Positions 8,466-15,590 of a stretch of DNA of 64,000 bases are shown here, in pieces. The notes under the pieces were generated by a model. The model saw only the letters and a list, made by a program, of their open reading frames with translations. It was not told where the DNA came from and did not search any database. The position numbers and the translations under genes are program-made. This stretch comes from Erysipelotrichaceae bacterium (GTDB lineage Bacteria > Bacillota_I > Bacilli_A > Erysipelotrichales > Erysipelotrichaceae), in assembly GCA_017512885.1 (NCBI GenBank), contig JAFWEP010000003.1, forward strand, positions 1 to 64,000, given 5' to 3'. Each line of letters begins with the position of its first letter. Position 1 is the first letter of the stretch.

Positions 8466-8484
8466 TGTATAGTTGACTATACAT
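8465..8484. promoter_or_regulatory. GntR/HutC-type operator, copy 2
   Basis: The same 8-4-8 inverted repeat as copy 1 with TTGA as the centre, giving GACTATAC in place of GTCTATAC. The one-base change may lower affinity. Confidence 0.65.
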
Positions 8485-8502
8485 CTAAACACATGATATC
8501 AT
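8473..8502 (+). promoter_or_regulatory. Rightward promoter, copy 2
   Basis: TTGACT (8473-8478), 18 bases, TATCAT (8497-8502). The -35 is closer to consensus than in copy 1. The predicted leader before ATG 8555 is about 46 bases. Confidence 0.55.
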
Positions 8503-8554
8503 ATCAGCGTGAGCGATGTAAACACTTTCTTGGTTACAAACAGGAGGATATTGT

Positions 8555-9514
8555 ATGGCTACAACCAGAGTAAAAGACATTGATTTCAAAAGCCCTGCCC
8601 ATGTTCTGCAGGAAATAGAAAACATGAATGTCAGAGGCGGCAGCCCCTTCGGTCGCAGCGCCGCATGGGCATATAAACTGGCAATCGAGCAGGAAGAACT
8701 CGCAACCTATGATGCACTTTATGACAGGATCTGCGGACTTGCCGAGGCTCTTCATAATTACAAGCCCACGATGGCTACGATCCATAACTCATCGTCAATC
8801 GTCAAAAGCTTTGTCGAGAAAAACAAAGATCTCCCTCTGGAAGAACTCAAGGAAAGAACGGTAAAGCTGTGCGGGAACATCATCGAAAAATCATTTGAAG
8901 CGGTGGAGAAGCTGTCCGTTTACGGAGCGAATCTCATTCCGGACGGCGGAACGGTTATGATGCATTCCTATTCCTCCACTCTCATGGGAATCTACAGGCA
9001 GGCAACGCTTGACGGGAAGAAGTTTACGGTCATCTGTACGGAATCCCGCCCGCTGCGCGAATCAAGGAATGCGGTAAAGATCCTGCAGGAATGCGGCCAG
9101 CATGTGATATTCATTTCCGACGCATCTGCATGGGAGTTCATGCCAAAAGCCGACCTGATCATCATGGGCGCCGACACCCTGTGCACCGACGGTTCCGTTG
9201 CCAACAAGATCGGTTCGGCGCAGATTGCGCAGCTGGCGCTTGCATGCAAAAAGCCGGTCTACTTCGCCAGCGAACTGTACAAGCTCGACACCCGTACCCT
9301 GTACGGCCGTCCGGTGGAACTCGAAAGAAGAACCCAGTGGGAACTGGTTTCCGAAGACGACTTCCCCTCTTTCGACAACCTTGAAGTCATCAACCAGTTC
9401 TTCGATGTCACTCCGGCAAGACATATCACCGGGATCATCACGGAATACGGCGTACTGAATCCGGCGCAGCTTCTGTCCCGTTGGGATGAACTGCTGGAAA
9501 CGCTCGGGGAGTGA
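8555..9514 (+). CDS. eIF2B-alpha-like sugar-phosphate protein (ribose-1,5-bisphosphate isomerase superfamily)
   Basis: The protein is 319 residues of the eIF2B-alpha/MtnA/ribose-1,5-bisphosphate isomerase fold. It has an N-terminal helical part and a C-terminal Rossmann-like part with VICTESRPLRESRNA, IIMGADTLCTDGSVANKIGS and PVYFASE. The conserved Asp (207, in MGAD) is present. In the loop where MtnA and archaeal R15P isomerases carry the catalytic Cys (THCN), this protein has MHSYSS with Ser138, like regulatory eIF2B-alpha subunits. It may therefore bind a ribose phosphate without the usual isomerase chemistry, or use different chemistry. GGAGG precedes ATG 8555. It is the first gene of the operon with psuG. 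Confidence 0.8.
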   Translation: MATTRVKDIDFKSPAHVLQEIENMNVRGGSPFGRSAAWAYKLAIEQEELATYDALYDRICGLAEALHNYKPTMATIHNSSSIVKSFVEKNKDLPLEELKERTVKLCGNIIEKSFEAVEKLSVYGANLIPDGGTVMMHSYSSTLMGIYRQATLDGKKFTVICTESRPLRESRNAVKILQECGQHVIFISDASAWEFMPKADLIIMGADTLCTDGSVANKIGSAQIAQLALACKKPVYFASELYKLDTRTLYGRPVELERRTQWELVSEDDFPSFDNLEVINQFFDVTPARHITGIITEYGVLNPAQLLSRWDELLETLGE

Positions 9515-9584
9515 TACGCTGTCCTGTTCTATCCGTATACAGATAAAGGAAGCAGCTGTATAAATCAGCAGAAGGAGAAAAGCT

Positions 9585-10499
9585 ATGAATATCAGAATCA
9601 ATCCTGAAGTAAAGGAGGCGCTCGCAGCCGGAAACGCAGTCGTTGCGCTGGAGTCGACGATCATATCCCACGGCATGCCCTATCCGCAGAATGTAGAGAC
9701 CGCCCTGTCAGTCGAGAAGATCATACGGGAGCACGGTGCGGTGCCTGCGACCATCGGTATCATCGACGGCACGGGTGTTATCGGCATGAACCCCGGGGAA
9801 ATTGAAGAGTTCGGAAAGAAAGGGACGGAAATCCTGAAGGTGTCCCGCCGGGATCTGCCCGTCGTGATGGCGGAAGGCCTGTGGGGCGCAACGACCGTCG
9901 CAACAACGATGATCTTTGCGGCGGAAGCAGGAATTGAGTTCTTTGCGACCGGCGGTGTCGGCGGCGTGCACAGAGGCGCTGAGCTGACGTTTGACGTGTC
10001 CGCAGACCTGGAGGAACTGGGCCGTACCAATGTGACCGTGATCTGTGCCGGTGCGAAGGCAATTCTGGATCTTCCCAAGACCCTGGAAGTGCTGGAAACA
10101 AAAGGCGTTCCCGTCCTCGGCTACGGGACGAATGAGCTTCCCGCTTTCTATACCCGTTCCAGCGGCCTGAAAGTTGACTATGCCATAAAGGATGCACAGG
10201 ATGCGGCAAAGATCGTCAAGGCCAAGCGTGATTTCAGGCTGGATGGCGGGATCCTCATCTGCAACCCGATCCCTGAAGAGTATTCCTATGACGCGGGTGA
10301 AATCAATGCCGTGATTGATGAAGCGGTGAAGGAAGCGGAATCCAAGGGCATCAAAGGCAAGGAGATCACCCCGTTCCTGCTGGCAAGGATAGCGGAAATC
10401 ACGGGCGGACGGTCGCTCGAGGCGAATATCCGCCTGGTCTTCAACAACGCAGCAGCCGGAGCGGAGATCGCAAAAGAATACTGCGCGCTGAATAAATAA
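9585..10499 (+). CDS. psuG: Pseudouridine-5'-phosphate glycosidase
   Basis: The protein is 304 residues and collinear with the PsuG/YeiN family, which reversibly splits pseudouridine 5'-phosphate into uracil and ribose 5-phosphate using a metal and an active-site Lys. Recognisable stretches are VVALESTIISHGMPYP (with the conserved Glu), VPATIGIIDG, DLPVVMAEGLWGATTVATTM, FFATGGVGGVHRGAE and NPIPEEYS. AGAAGGAGA precedes the ATG. It pairs functionally with the PfkB kinase of the divergent operon, as psuK-psuG do in other bacteria. Confidence 0.93.
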   Translation: MNIRINPEVKEALAAGNAVVALESTIISHGMPYPQNVETALSVEKIIREHGAVPATIGIIDGTGVIGMNPGEIEEFGKKGTEILKVSRRDLPVVMAEGLWGATTVATTMIFAAEAGIEFFATGGVGGVHRGAELTFDVSADLEELGRTNVTVICAGAKAILDLPKTLEVLETKGVPVLGYGTNELPAFYTRSSGLKVDYAIKDAQDAAKIVKAKRDFRLDGGILICNPIPEEYSYDAGEINAVIDEAVKEAESKGIKGKEITPFLLARIAEITGGRSLEANIRLVFNNAAAGAEIAKEYCALNK

Positions 10500-10504
10500 C
10501 CGGC

Positions 10505-11014
10505 ATGCTTGAAATCGTTCTGGGCAATCTGTGCAGTTTCTGCGCAATGATTACCGACTCCATCAGCGGCACAAGGAAAAAGCGCAGCGAGATCCTCGCC
10601 GTGCAGACTCTGAGCCAGGTCTTCTACAGCATGAGCACCATTTTCCTGAAAGGCTACAGTGCCACCGTTCAGAATGCCGTTGCCATTCTCCGGAATCTGG
10701 CGGCGATGAAGAACATCAGGAGCAAGGCTGCGGAATGAGGCCTGATCCTGCTTGGCGTTGTGCTCGGGATCGCATTCAACAACCGCGGCCTGGTCGGATG
10801 GCTGCCTGTCATCGCAAACTTTGAGTACTCTGTTGCGATTTTCCGCTTTAAGGATAAAGAAAACTGGCTTAAAGCCGCATTCATCATCAATACCGTCATG
10901 TTCATCGTGTTCAGCCTCGCAATTATGAATTATGTTGCGGCTGTCGGCAACACAGTCGTTGCGGCAACTACGGCTGTCTCGCTGGCAAAAGAAGCCCGCA
11001 GCAATAAATTCTGA
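10505..11014 (+). pseudogene. YgjV family membrane protein interrupted by one in-frame TGA
   Basis: ATG 10505 opens a frame that stops at TGA 10736-10738 and then continues in the same frame to a TGA at 11012-11014. The downstream part begins GLILLGVVLGIAFNNRGLVGW and continues with LPVIANFEYSVAIFRFKD, matching the YgjV-type inner-membrane family. Upstream is LGNLCSFCAMITDSISGTRK. Together the 170 codons would give a normal-length protein if the TGA were TGG (Trp). The rest of the frame is undamaged, so the nonsense change looks recent. It is coupled to psuG with a five-base gap and no clear ribosome site. It may have been the transporter or accessory membrane protein of the locus. Confidence 0.75.
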
Positions 11015-11070
11015 TCATTTCGTCCCCTCTAAAAATCCTCTGCGGGACGGATTCACGATGAATCAAAAGT

Positions 11071-11103
11071 AAAACGGACCACAAGTGCAATGTGGTCCGT
11101 TTT
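11071..11103. terminator. Bidirectional terminator
   Basis: A perfect 13-bp stem (AAAACGGACCACA with TGTGGTCCGTTTT) around a seven-base loop. T runs follow on both strands (TTTTCATTTCTT to the right, TTTTACTTTTG to the left). It closes the psuG operon and the leftward comFA/ispD transcription unit. Confidence 0.85.
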
Positions 11104-11133
11104 CATTTCTTGTTTTTTACGGTTTCTGCAGTA

Positions 11134-11379
11134 TTAGTTCCAGTATCCGTCGCTTCCGATCTGCCAGCTCTTGCCTCTGTATCGCAGCTGCCTTGTCTGA
11201 CCGTTGATGACCACATGCCAGACATGATGTCCGGCCGGCTGCTCCAGGTGATATGTTATCTTGTCGATCTTGTAGTACGTCTTCTCCCCGGTACCCTCGC
11301 TCTCCCAGACAATGTAAAGCGGCCGGATCTTGCCGGTCTTTTTGATCAGTACAATGAAGTCAGCATCTGTAGTACTCAT
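11134..11379 (-). CDS. Small hypothetical protein
   Basis: The ORF is 81 residues, beginning inside the end of the comFA remnant in another frame. The sequence (KTGKIRPLYIVWE near the start, HVWHVVINGQTRQLRYRGKSWQIG near the end) has protein-like composition with many aromatic and beta-forming residues, no signal peptide and no membrane segment. No ribosome site precedes its ATG, so it may itself have lost its proper start. I do not recognise a function. It occupies the place where the rest of comFA should be and may have arrived with the rearrangement. Confidence 0.4.
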   Translation of the reverse strand: MSTTDADFIVLIKKTGKIRPLYIVWESEGTGEKTYYKIDKITYHLEQPAGHHVWHVVINGQTRQLRYRGKSWQIGSDGYWN

Positions 11380-11836
11380 GGGTGGTGCAGACGATCAGGT
11401 CTCCCTCCAGTTCTTCGCTGTGTCCGCCGTAGACCGCTGTCACCCGGGCATAGGGAAAGATCTGCGCAAAGCGCTGGGACAGTTCCACGACGACTTCCCG
11501 CCGGGCGATCGCATAGGCGGCTTTCTTCCCGGCTTTCAGACAGGCGGCCAGACTTTCGACGCTGATCTCGGTCTTGCCGGCGCCGGTCACGCAGAGCAGG
11601 AGCACATCTTCTTCCTGCAGCGCTTGGCGGCAGGCCCGGGAGATCTCTTCCTGCTTCGCGGTCAGAGGAAAAGCGAACTGCGGTTCGGCAGCCAGCGGGT
11701 CTGTTTCGTATTCGATCCCCTCTGCTTCTTCTTCTAACAGGATCCTTCGGAAGCGTACGCACTTCCGGCAGTAGACGCCCTTATGACCGTTATAGAAAAA
11801 GGCAGGATCACTGTTTCCGCATCTCTTACAGATCAT
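11360..11836 (-). pseudogene. comFA: comFA, truncated after the N-terminal third
   Basis: 157 residues match the start of the competence DNA helicase ComFA. There is a zinc finger (CKRCGN and YCRKCV, about 3-27), the Q-motif-like FPLTAKQEEIS, Walker A LLCVTGAGKTEI, and LEGDLIVCTTHEYYR. At that point normal ComFA continues through the DEAD-like box and second helicase domain to more than 400 residues. Here the frame stops two codons later. Without Walker B and the second RecA fold it cannot work as a translocase. The break coincides with the edge of the accessory island to the left. Confidence 0.8.
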
Positions 11837-11872
11837 GTCCTGCCTTATTATTTCCGGGGATCCCCGATTTTC

Positions 11873-12502
11873 CTACCTCAGATCGGAAGGAAATGTCACT
11901 TTATGATTGCCGGGATCGCCTTTGACCACCCAGACTTCCGCTTTTCCTTCCAGAAGACTGGCTTCATCGGTATAGATCTTCTCCGGATCCCGCTGCGCAT
12001 ACGCTTCCTTCAGCAGCTTCGTACGGAAGCCCTGCGGGGTCTGCGCCAGCCAGATCTCTTCCCGGTCCAGCGTCTCGACGATCCGGCCGTTGCGGACCCG
12101 TTTCAGGGTATCTTTGCCCGGTACGGCCAGGATCGCCGCATCGCATTCTTCCAGTGCATCCTTCAGATCTTCCAGTTCTCTTCTGTTCAGGTAAGGACGG
12201 GCTGCATCATGGACCAGCACCGTTTCTTCCTGTACCTGCTGCAGTCCCTGCCAGACCGAATCCATGCGTTTCTTTCCGCCTTCGCAGAGGATGATCTTGG
12301 GATCTTTGGGGATCTTTTCAAAATTCTCCGGCTGCGTAACAACGATCACTCTTCGGCAGTCTTCGTCGGCCAGAAAGAGAGACAGGGAATGACGGAGGAT
12401 ATTGATCCCGTCATCCAGCACATAGAATACTTTATTATAGGGCAGACCGGAACGTTCGCCCTTCCCGGAAGCCGGGATCACCACATCATAGATCAGACTC
12501 AT
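11873..12502 (-). CDS. ispD: 2-C-methyl-D-erythritol 4-phosphate cytidylyltransferase
   Basis: The protein is 209 residues, slightly short but complete. It makes CDP-methylerythritol in the MEP isoprenoid pathway. DVVIPASGKGERSG is the nucleotide-binding loop (usual AAG.G.R), HDAARPYL carries the substrate-binding region, and LAQTPQGFRTKLL and YTDEASLLE are family hallmarks. It overlaps the zinc-ribbon gene by four bases and was originally followed by comFA. ispE at 30.3-31.2 kb belongs to the same pathway. Confidence 0.93.
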   Translation of the reverse strand: MSLIYDVVIPASGKGERSGLPYNKVFYVLDDGINILRHSLSLFLADEDCRRVIVVTQPENFEKIPKDPKIILCEGGKKRMDSVWQGLQQVQEETVLVHDAARPYLNRRELEDLKDALEECDAAILAVPGKDTLKRVRNGRIVETLDREEIWLAQTPQGFRTKLLKEAYAQRDPEKIYTDEASLLEGKAEVWVVKGDPGNHKVTFPSDLR

Positions 12503-13188
12503 TTCTTCACCCCGTAACTGTTCAGGATGTATCCTTCGACCTCCTGAATATCCTTGCTGGTCAGGGTCTCTGCCGAGACATAGTGCAGAGTGCCCTCTTC
12601 GTCATAGAAAGCCCAGGCATAGAGAGCCGTACCGTCATTGTAGGTCGTTATCAGCTTGTCTGCCTCCCGGCCGCTGACCGTTTCCTTCGTCAGATAGGCT
12701 TCTTCCAGCTGATCGCTGTAACTCTCTTCCAGATCATCCCAGATCCAGCCGAGATAGGTATCGGCACTCAGACCGCCGACGCCGTAATCCTTCAGTTCCT
12801 GATCGCTGTAGGAATACATCACGATCAGATAGTCTCCATTGGGATCGCTGTACTGCAGGGTGATATCCCCGTCCTCTTCGAGGCTTTCGTCGTTCCAGCT
12901 GCGCGGCAGGCTGATATAGCCGATGCCGTCCTGACCGAAGCGTACGGTCGTACCTTTCTCCCGCAGGGAGAAGATCAGGAAGCCGGCGACGAAGAGCACG
13001 ATCGCTGCGGCCAGGATCAGGATCCCCTTCTGGGAATGCTTCGCCGGGATCGTCTCCTTTTTCTGTGCATCCTTATAAGCAGTCAGCAGATCTTTCGGTG
13101 CTTCGGACTGCAGGGCATAGCCGCAGTTCCTGCAGAAACGGTCATCATCTCTGAGCTGTGTACCGCATTTCGGACAGATCTTTGCCAT
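12499..13188 (-). CDS. Zinc-ribbon membrane-anchored protein of unknown function
   Basis: The protein is 229 residues. The N-terminus has a zinc ribbon (CPKCG at 5-9 and CRNCG at 19-23). One membrane helix follows at about 54-74 (GILILAAAIVLFVAGFLIF), then an acidic extracellular domain of about 150 residues rich in Asp, Glu and Tyr. The ribbon would be cytoplasmic. No family-specific function can be assigned. AGGAGGT precedes the ATG. It lies between the LacI regulator (eight-base gap) and ispD, probably as part of the maltodextrin operon read-through. Confidence 0.75.
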   Translation of the reverse strand: MAKICPKCGTQLRDDDRFCRNCGYALQSEAPKDLLTAYKDAQKKETIPAKHSQKGILILAAAIVLFVAGFLIFSLREKGTTVRFGQDGIGYISLPRSWNDESLEEDGDITLQYSDPNGDYLIVMYSYSDQELKDYGVGGLSADTYLGWIWDDLEESYSDQLEEAYLTKETVSGREADKLITTYNDGTALYAWAFYDEEGTLHYVSAETLTSKDIQEVEGYILNSYGVKK

Positions 13189-13196
13189 AGTACCTC

Positions 13197-14162
13197 CTAT
13201 TTCATCGTGACGGTAGTGATCTCATGAGGCAGGATGACCTTACGGCCTTCCTCCCCCTTCAACAGTCTCGCCGCTTCGCTGACGGCTGCTTTTCCGATCT
13301 CCTGGAAATCCTGCTTGCAGGTCAGCACATCCGGTGCGGCATAGGCCAGCAGGCGGATGCCGTCGAAACCGGTGACGGTCCTCTTCAGACCTTTCTCCCA
13401 CAGCGCCCGGCGGGCGCCCAGAGCCATCAGATCGGAAGCACAGACATAGACATCAAAGCCCGTCTTTTCCCGAACGATCTCGTAAGCCTTCTGTTCGGAG
13501 AACTCCGCATAGACGACTTCCAGCTGGGCATCGGCTTCTCCCGCTGCTTTGCGGATCCCGCGCAGCCGCTCATCAGTCACATAGCCGTCTTTCTTGCCGG
13601 CCAGGTACAGGACCTTCTGTCCCTGCTGAAGCACTTCCTTCGCCACTTCGTACTGACCCTGTTCATGGTCGATCGAGACGCTGGAGCGGTGTTCATCCTG
13701 GTAGGGAGCGTCTACGATCACGAAACGGAAACGCTCGTCCTGCAGGAAGGAGATCATCTTTTCATCGTTCTTGTTCAGACCGAAGATCACGATCGTGGAA
13801 AGGCCCCGTGAACGGAAGACCGCCGGAAGTTCTTCTGCGGTAAAAGCCATCAGGGTCTGGTCAAAGATCGTGACCGGATTGAGGCCCAGCTCTTCCGTCT
13901 TGGCGAAAGCGCCGAGCAGGTAGTTCATATCGATCTCGTCGATCTGCTGGGTACGGTCATTGATGCAGATATAGAGACCGATGCCTCTGGCTTCCTTGCT
14001 GGAAAGCGCGGAGGCCATACTGTTGGGGATATATCCCAGATCCCGGACAGCCTGGCGGACCTTGCCGGCAGTCGCTTCGGAGATGCCCGGATAGTTCTTC
14101 AGGACCTTGGAGACTGTACCCGGAGATACTCCGGCAGCCTGTGCTACATCTTTGATCGTCAT
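13197..14162 (-). CDS. LacI family transcriptional regulator (MalR-like)
   Basis: The protein is 321 residues. The helix-turn-helix and hinge are at 1-55 (MTIKDVAQAAGVSPGTVSKVLKN), followed by a periplasmic-binding-protein-like sensor domain (about 60-315) with GIGLYICINDRT and VSIDHEQGQYEVAKEVL. It is coupled to malQ by an ATGA overlap at the end of the maltodextrin operon, so maltodextrin is the likely inducer. LacI/CcpA-type operator sequences lie in the malE promoter region (24304-24354). Confidence 0.9.
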   Translation of the reverse strand: MTIKDVAQAAGVSPGTVSKVLKNYPGISEATAGKVRQAVRDLGYIPNSMASALSSKEARGIGLYICINDRTQQIDEIDMNYLLGAFAKTEELGLNPVTIFDQTLMAFTAEELPAVFRSRGLSTIVIFGLNKNDEKMISFLQDERFRFVIVDAPYQDEHRSSVSIDHEQGQYEVAKEVLQQGQKVLYLAGKKDGYVTDERLRGIRKAAGEADAQLEVVYAEFSEQKAYEIVREKTGFDVYVCASDLMALGARRALWEKGLKRTVTGFDGIRLLAYAAPDVLTCKQDFQEIGKAAVSEAARLLKGEEGRKVILPHEITTVTMK

Positions 14163-15577
14163 CTTCTGCTCCTCTGAAGACGTCTCTGTAGTTTGTGCAG
14201 CTTCTTTTCCAGACCTTTGCGTTCCGAAAGCTTGTATTCCCAGTTCGGGGAACCGATCGTTCCCGGGAAATTGATGCGCTGTTTCTCGCCCAGGATATCC
14301 GTGACCGGCAGGATCACCAGATCGCTCTTCAGATCCAGGGTGTATTGCAGGATACCGTTATAAAGGGTCTCTCGCGGATAGCGTTTCCGGATGAACTTAC
14401 GGACCTTCTTCTTTTCGGCCGGCGGCAGGTCGCGCAGCCAGCTGCGCAGGGTCTCGTTGTCATGCGTACCGGTATAGGCGATCTGCAGCGGACGGGATCC
14501 TCCGAAGAAGTCGAATTCCATGACCTTCATGCCCGGCAGTGAGAATTCATCCCGCAGTTCATTGACCTCCGGACGGATATCGCCGAGATCTTCGGCAATG
14601 ATATGCATCTCCGGATACTTCGCGAAGAGCTTCGCGAAGAAGTCCCGGCCGCTGTTTTCGACCCATTCGCCGTTGACGGCCGTTTCTTCCCTGGCATCGA
14701 TCTTCCAGTAGGTATCGAAAGCCCGGAAATGGTCAACGCGCAGGATATCGTAGAGAGAGGCGCTGTATTCCAGCCTCTCAAACCAGAAACGGTAACCGTC
14801 CTCACGCATCTTCTCCCAGTCATAGATGGGGTTGCCCCAGCGCTGACCGGTCTTTGAGAAATAGTCCGGCGGGACTCCGGCGATCCATTTCGCACTGCCG
14901 TCTTCGTTCAGCAGGAACTGTTCCCGATTGTAGTAGACATCATCGGAATCGATGCCGACATAGAAAGGCAGGTCGCCGAGGATCCTGATATCCATCTCTT
15001 CCAGTTCCTTCTTCAGTTCCCGGAACTGCTTATAGAGGATGTACTGGGCAAAGATGTGATAGCGTACTTCTTCCAGATAGGGTGCGATCACTTCCGGAGA
15101 ACGGGTCAGAGGGAAGTCCTTCAGTTCCTTCTTCCATTCCGTCCAGCACTTCATCTCACTGGCTTCCTTGAAGGTCACGAAGATGGCGTACTCCTGTACC
15201 CAGCTCTCTGCGGCGAAACGTTCGTAGGCTTCGTCGGACTGAAAGTGCTGAAAAGCTTCCTGCAGCAGGGAACGCTTCAGAGCTTTTGCCTCCTGATAGC
15301 GGATGCGCCGGCTCTTCTGCTTCGGCGGCAGGTGTTCGATCAGGCCTTCGTCATAGAGCTTCTGCGGAGACACATAAAGCTCATCCAGGGCCTTGGAGGA
15401 ATAGCACTGATAAGGGGAATTGCCGTATCCCAGAGGATTCAGGGGCAGCACCTGCCAGATCCGGAAGCCGTTCTTCTTCAGCAGCTTCGCAAAGGCGAGA
15501 GCTTCCTCGCCGAAATCACCCGTCAGATAAGGCGAAGGCAGCGAAGCTACCGGCATCAATACTCCTGCTTGTCTCAT
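14159..15577 (-). CDS. malQ: 4-alpha-glucanotransferase (GH77)
   Basis: The protein is 472 residues, close to the usual bacterial MalQ length. The N-terminus RQAGVLMPVASLPSPYLTGDFG is characteristic. Catalytic regions are RVDHFRAFDTYW (nucleophile Asp), IIAEDLGDI (acid/base Glu) and YTGTHDNETL (third Asp). It disproportionates maltodextrins in the cytoplasm, extending or shortening glucans for phosphorylase or glucosidase attack. It sits inside the maltodextrin uptake operon. Confidence 0.95.
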   Translation of the reverse strand: MRQAGVLMPVASLPSPYLTGDFGEEALAFAKLLKKNGFRIWQVLPLNPLGYGNSPYQCYSSKALDELYVSPQKLYDEGLIEHLPPKQKSRRIRYQEAKALKRSLLQEAFQHFQSDEAYERFAAESWVQEYAIFVTFKEASEMKCWTEWKKELKDFPLTRSPEVIAPYLEEVRYHIFAQYILYKQFRELKKELEEMDIRILGDLPFYVGIDSDDVYYNREQFLLNEDGSAKWIAGVPPDYFSKTGQRWGNPIYDWEKMREDGYRFWFERLEYSASLYDILRVDHFRAFDTYWKIDAREETAVNGEWVENSGRDFFAKLFAKYPEMHIIAEDLGDIRPEVNELRDEFSLPGMKVMEFDFFGGSRPLQIAYTGTHDNETLRSWLRDLPPAEKKKVRKFIRKRYPRETLYNGILQYTLDLKSDLVILPVTDILGEKQRINFPGTIGSPNWEYKLSERKGLEKKLHKLQRRLQRSRR

Positions 15578-15590
15578 CTTTTCACACTTT

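Larger units (their letters stand above)
8394..8528. repeat. Tandem duplication of a bidirectional promoter-operator (2 x 66 bp, period 69)
   Basis: Copies at 8394-8459 and 8463-8528 match at 61 of 66 positions. Each holds a palindromic operator, a rightward promoter, a leftward promoter and a cre-like box. The region lies between the divergent ATPase and eIF2B-like genes. Confidence 0.9.

Noticed and set aside
8394-8528. CRISPR array or transposon end
   Set aside because: Only two copies, with no variable spacer between them and clear promoter and operator content. No transposase or target-site duplication.
10736-10738. Selenocysteine codon in the YgjV gene
   Set aside because: No obvious selenocysteine stem-loop directly follows, and the family has no known selenoprotein members. 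A Trp nonsense change is simpler.
11873-12502. Bifunctional ispDF or a TagD-like cytidylyltransferase
   Set aside because: The length and motifs fit a plain IspD. There is no IspF domain and no teichoic-acid gene nearby.
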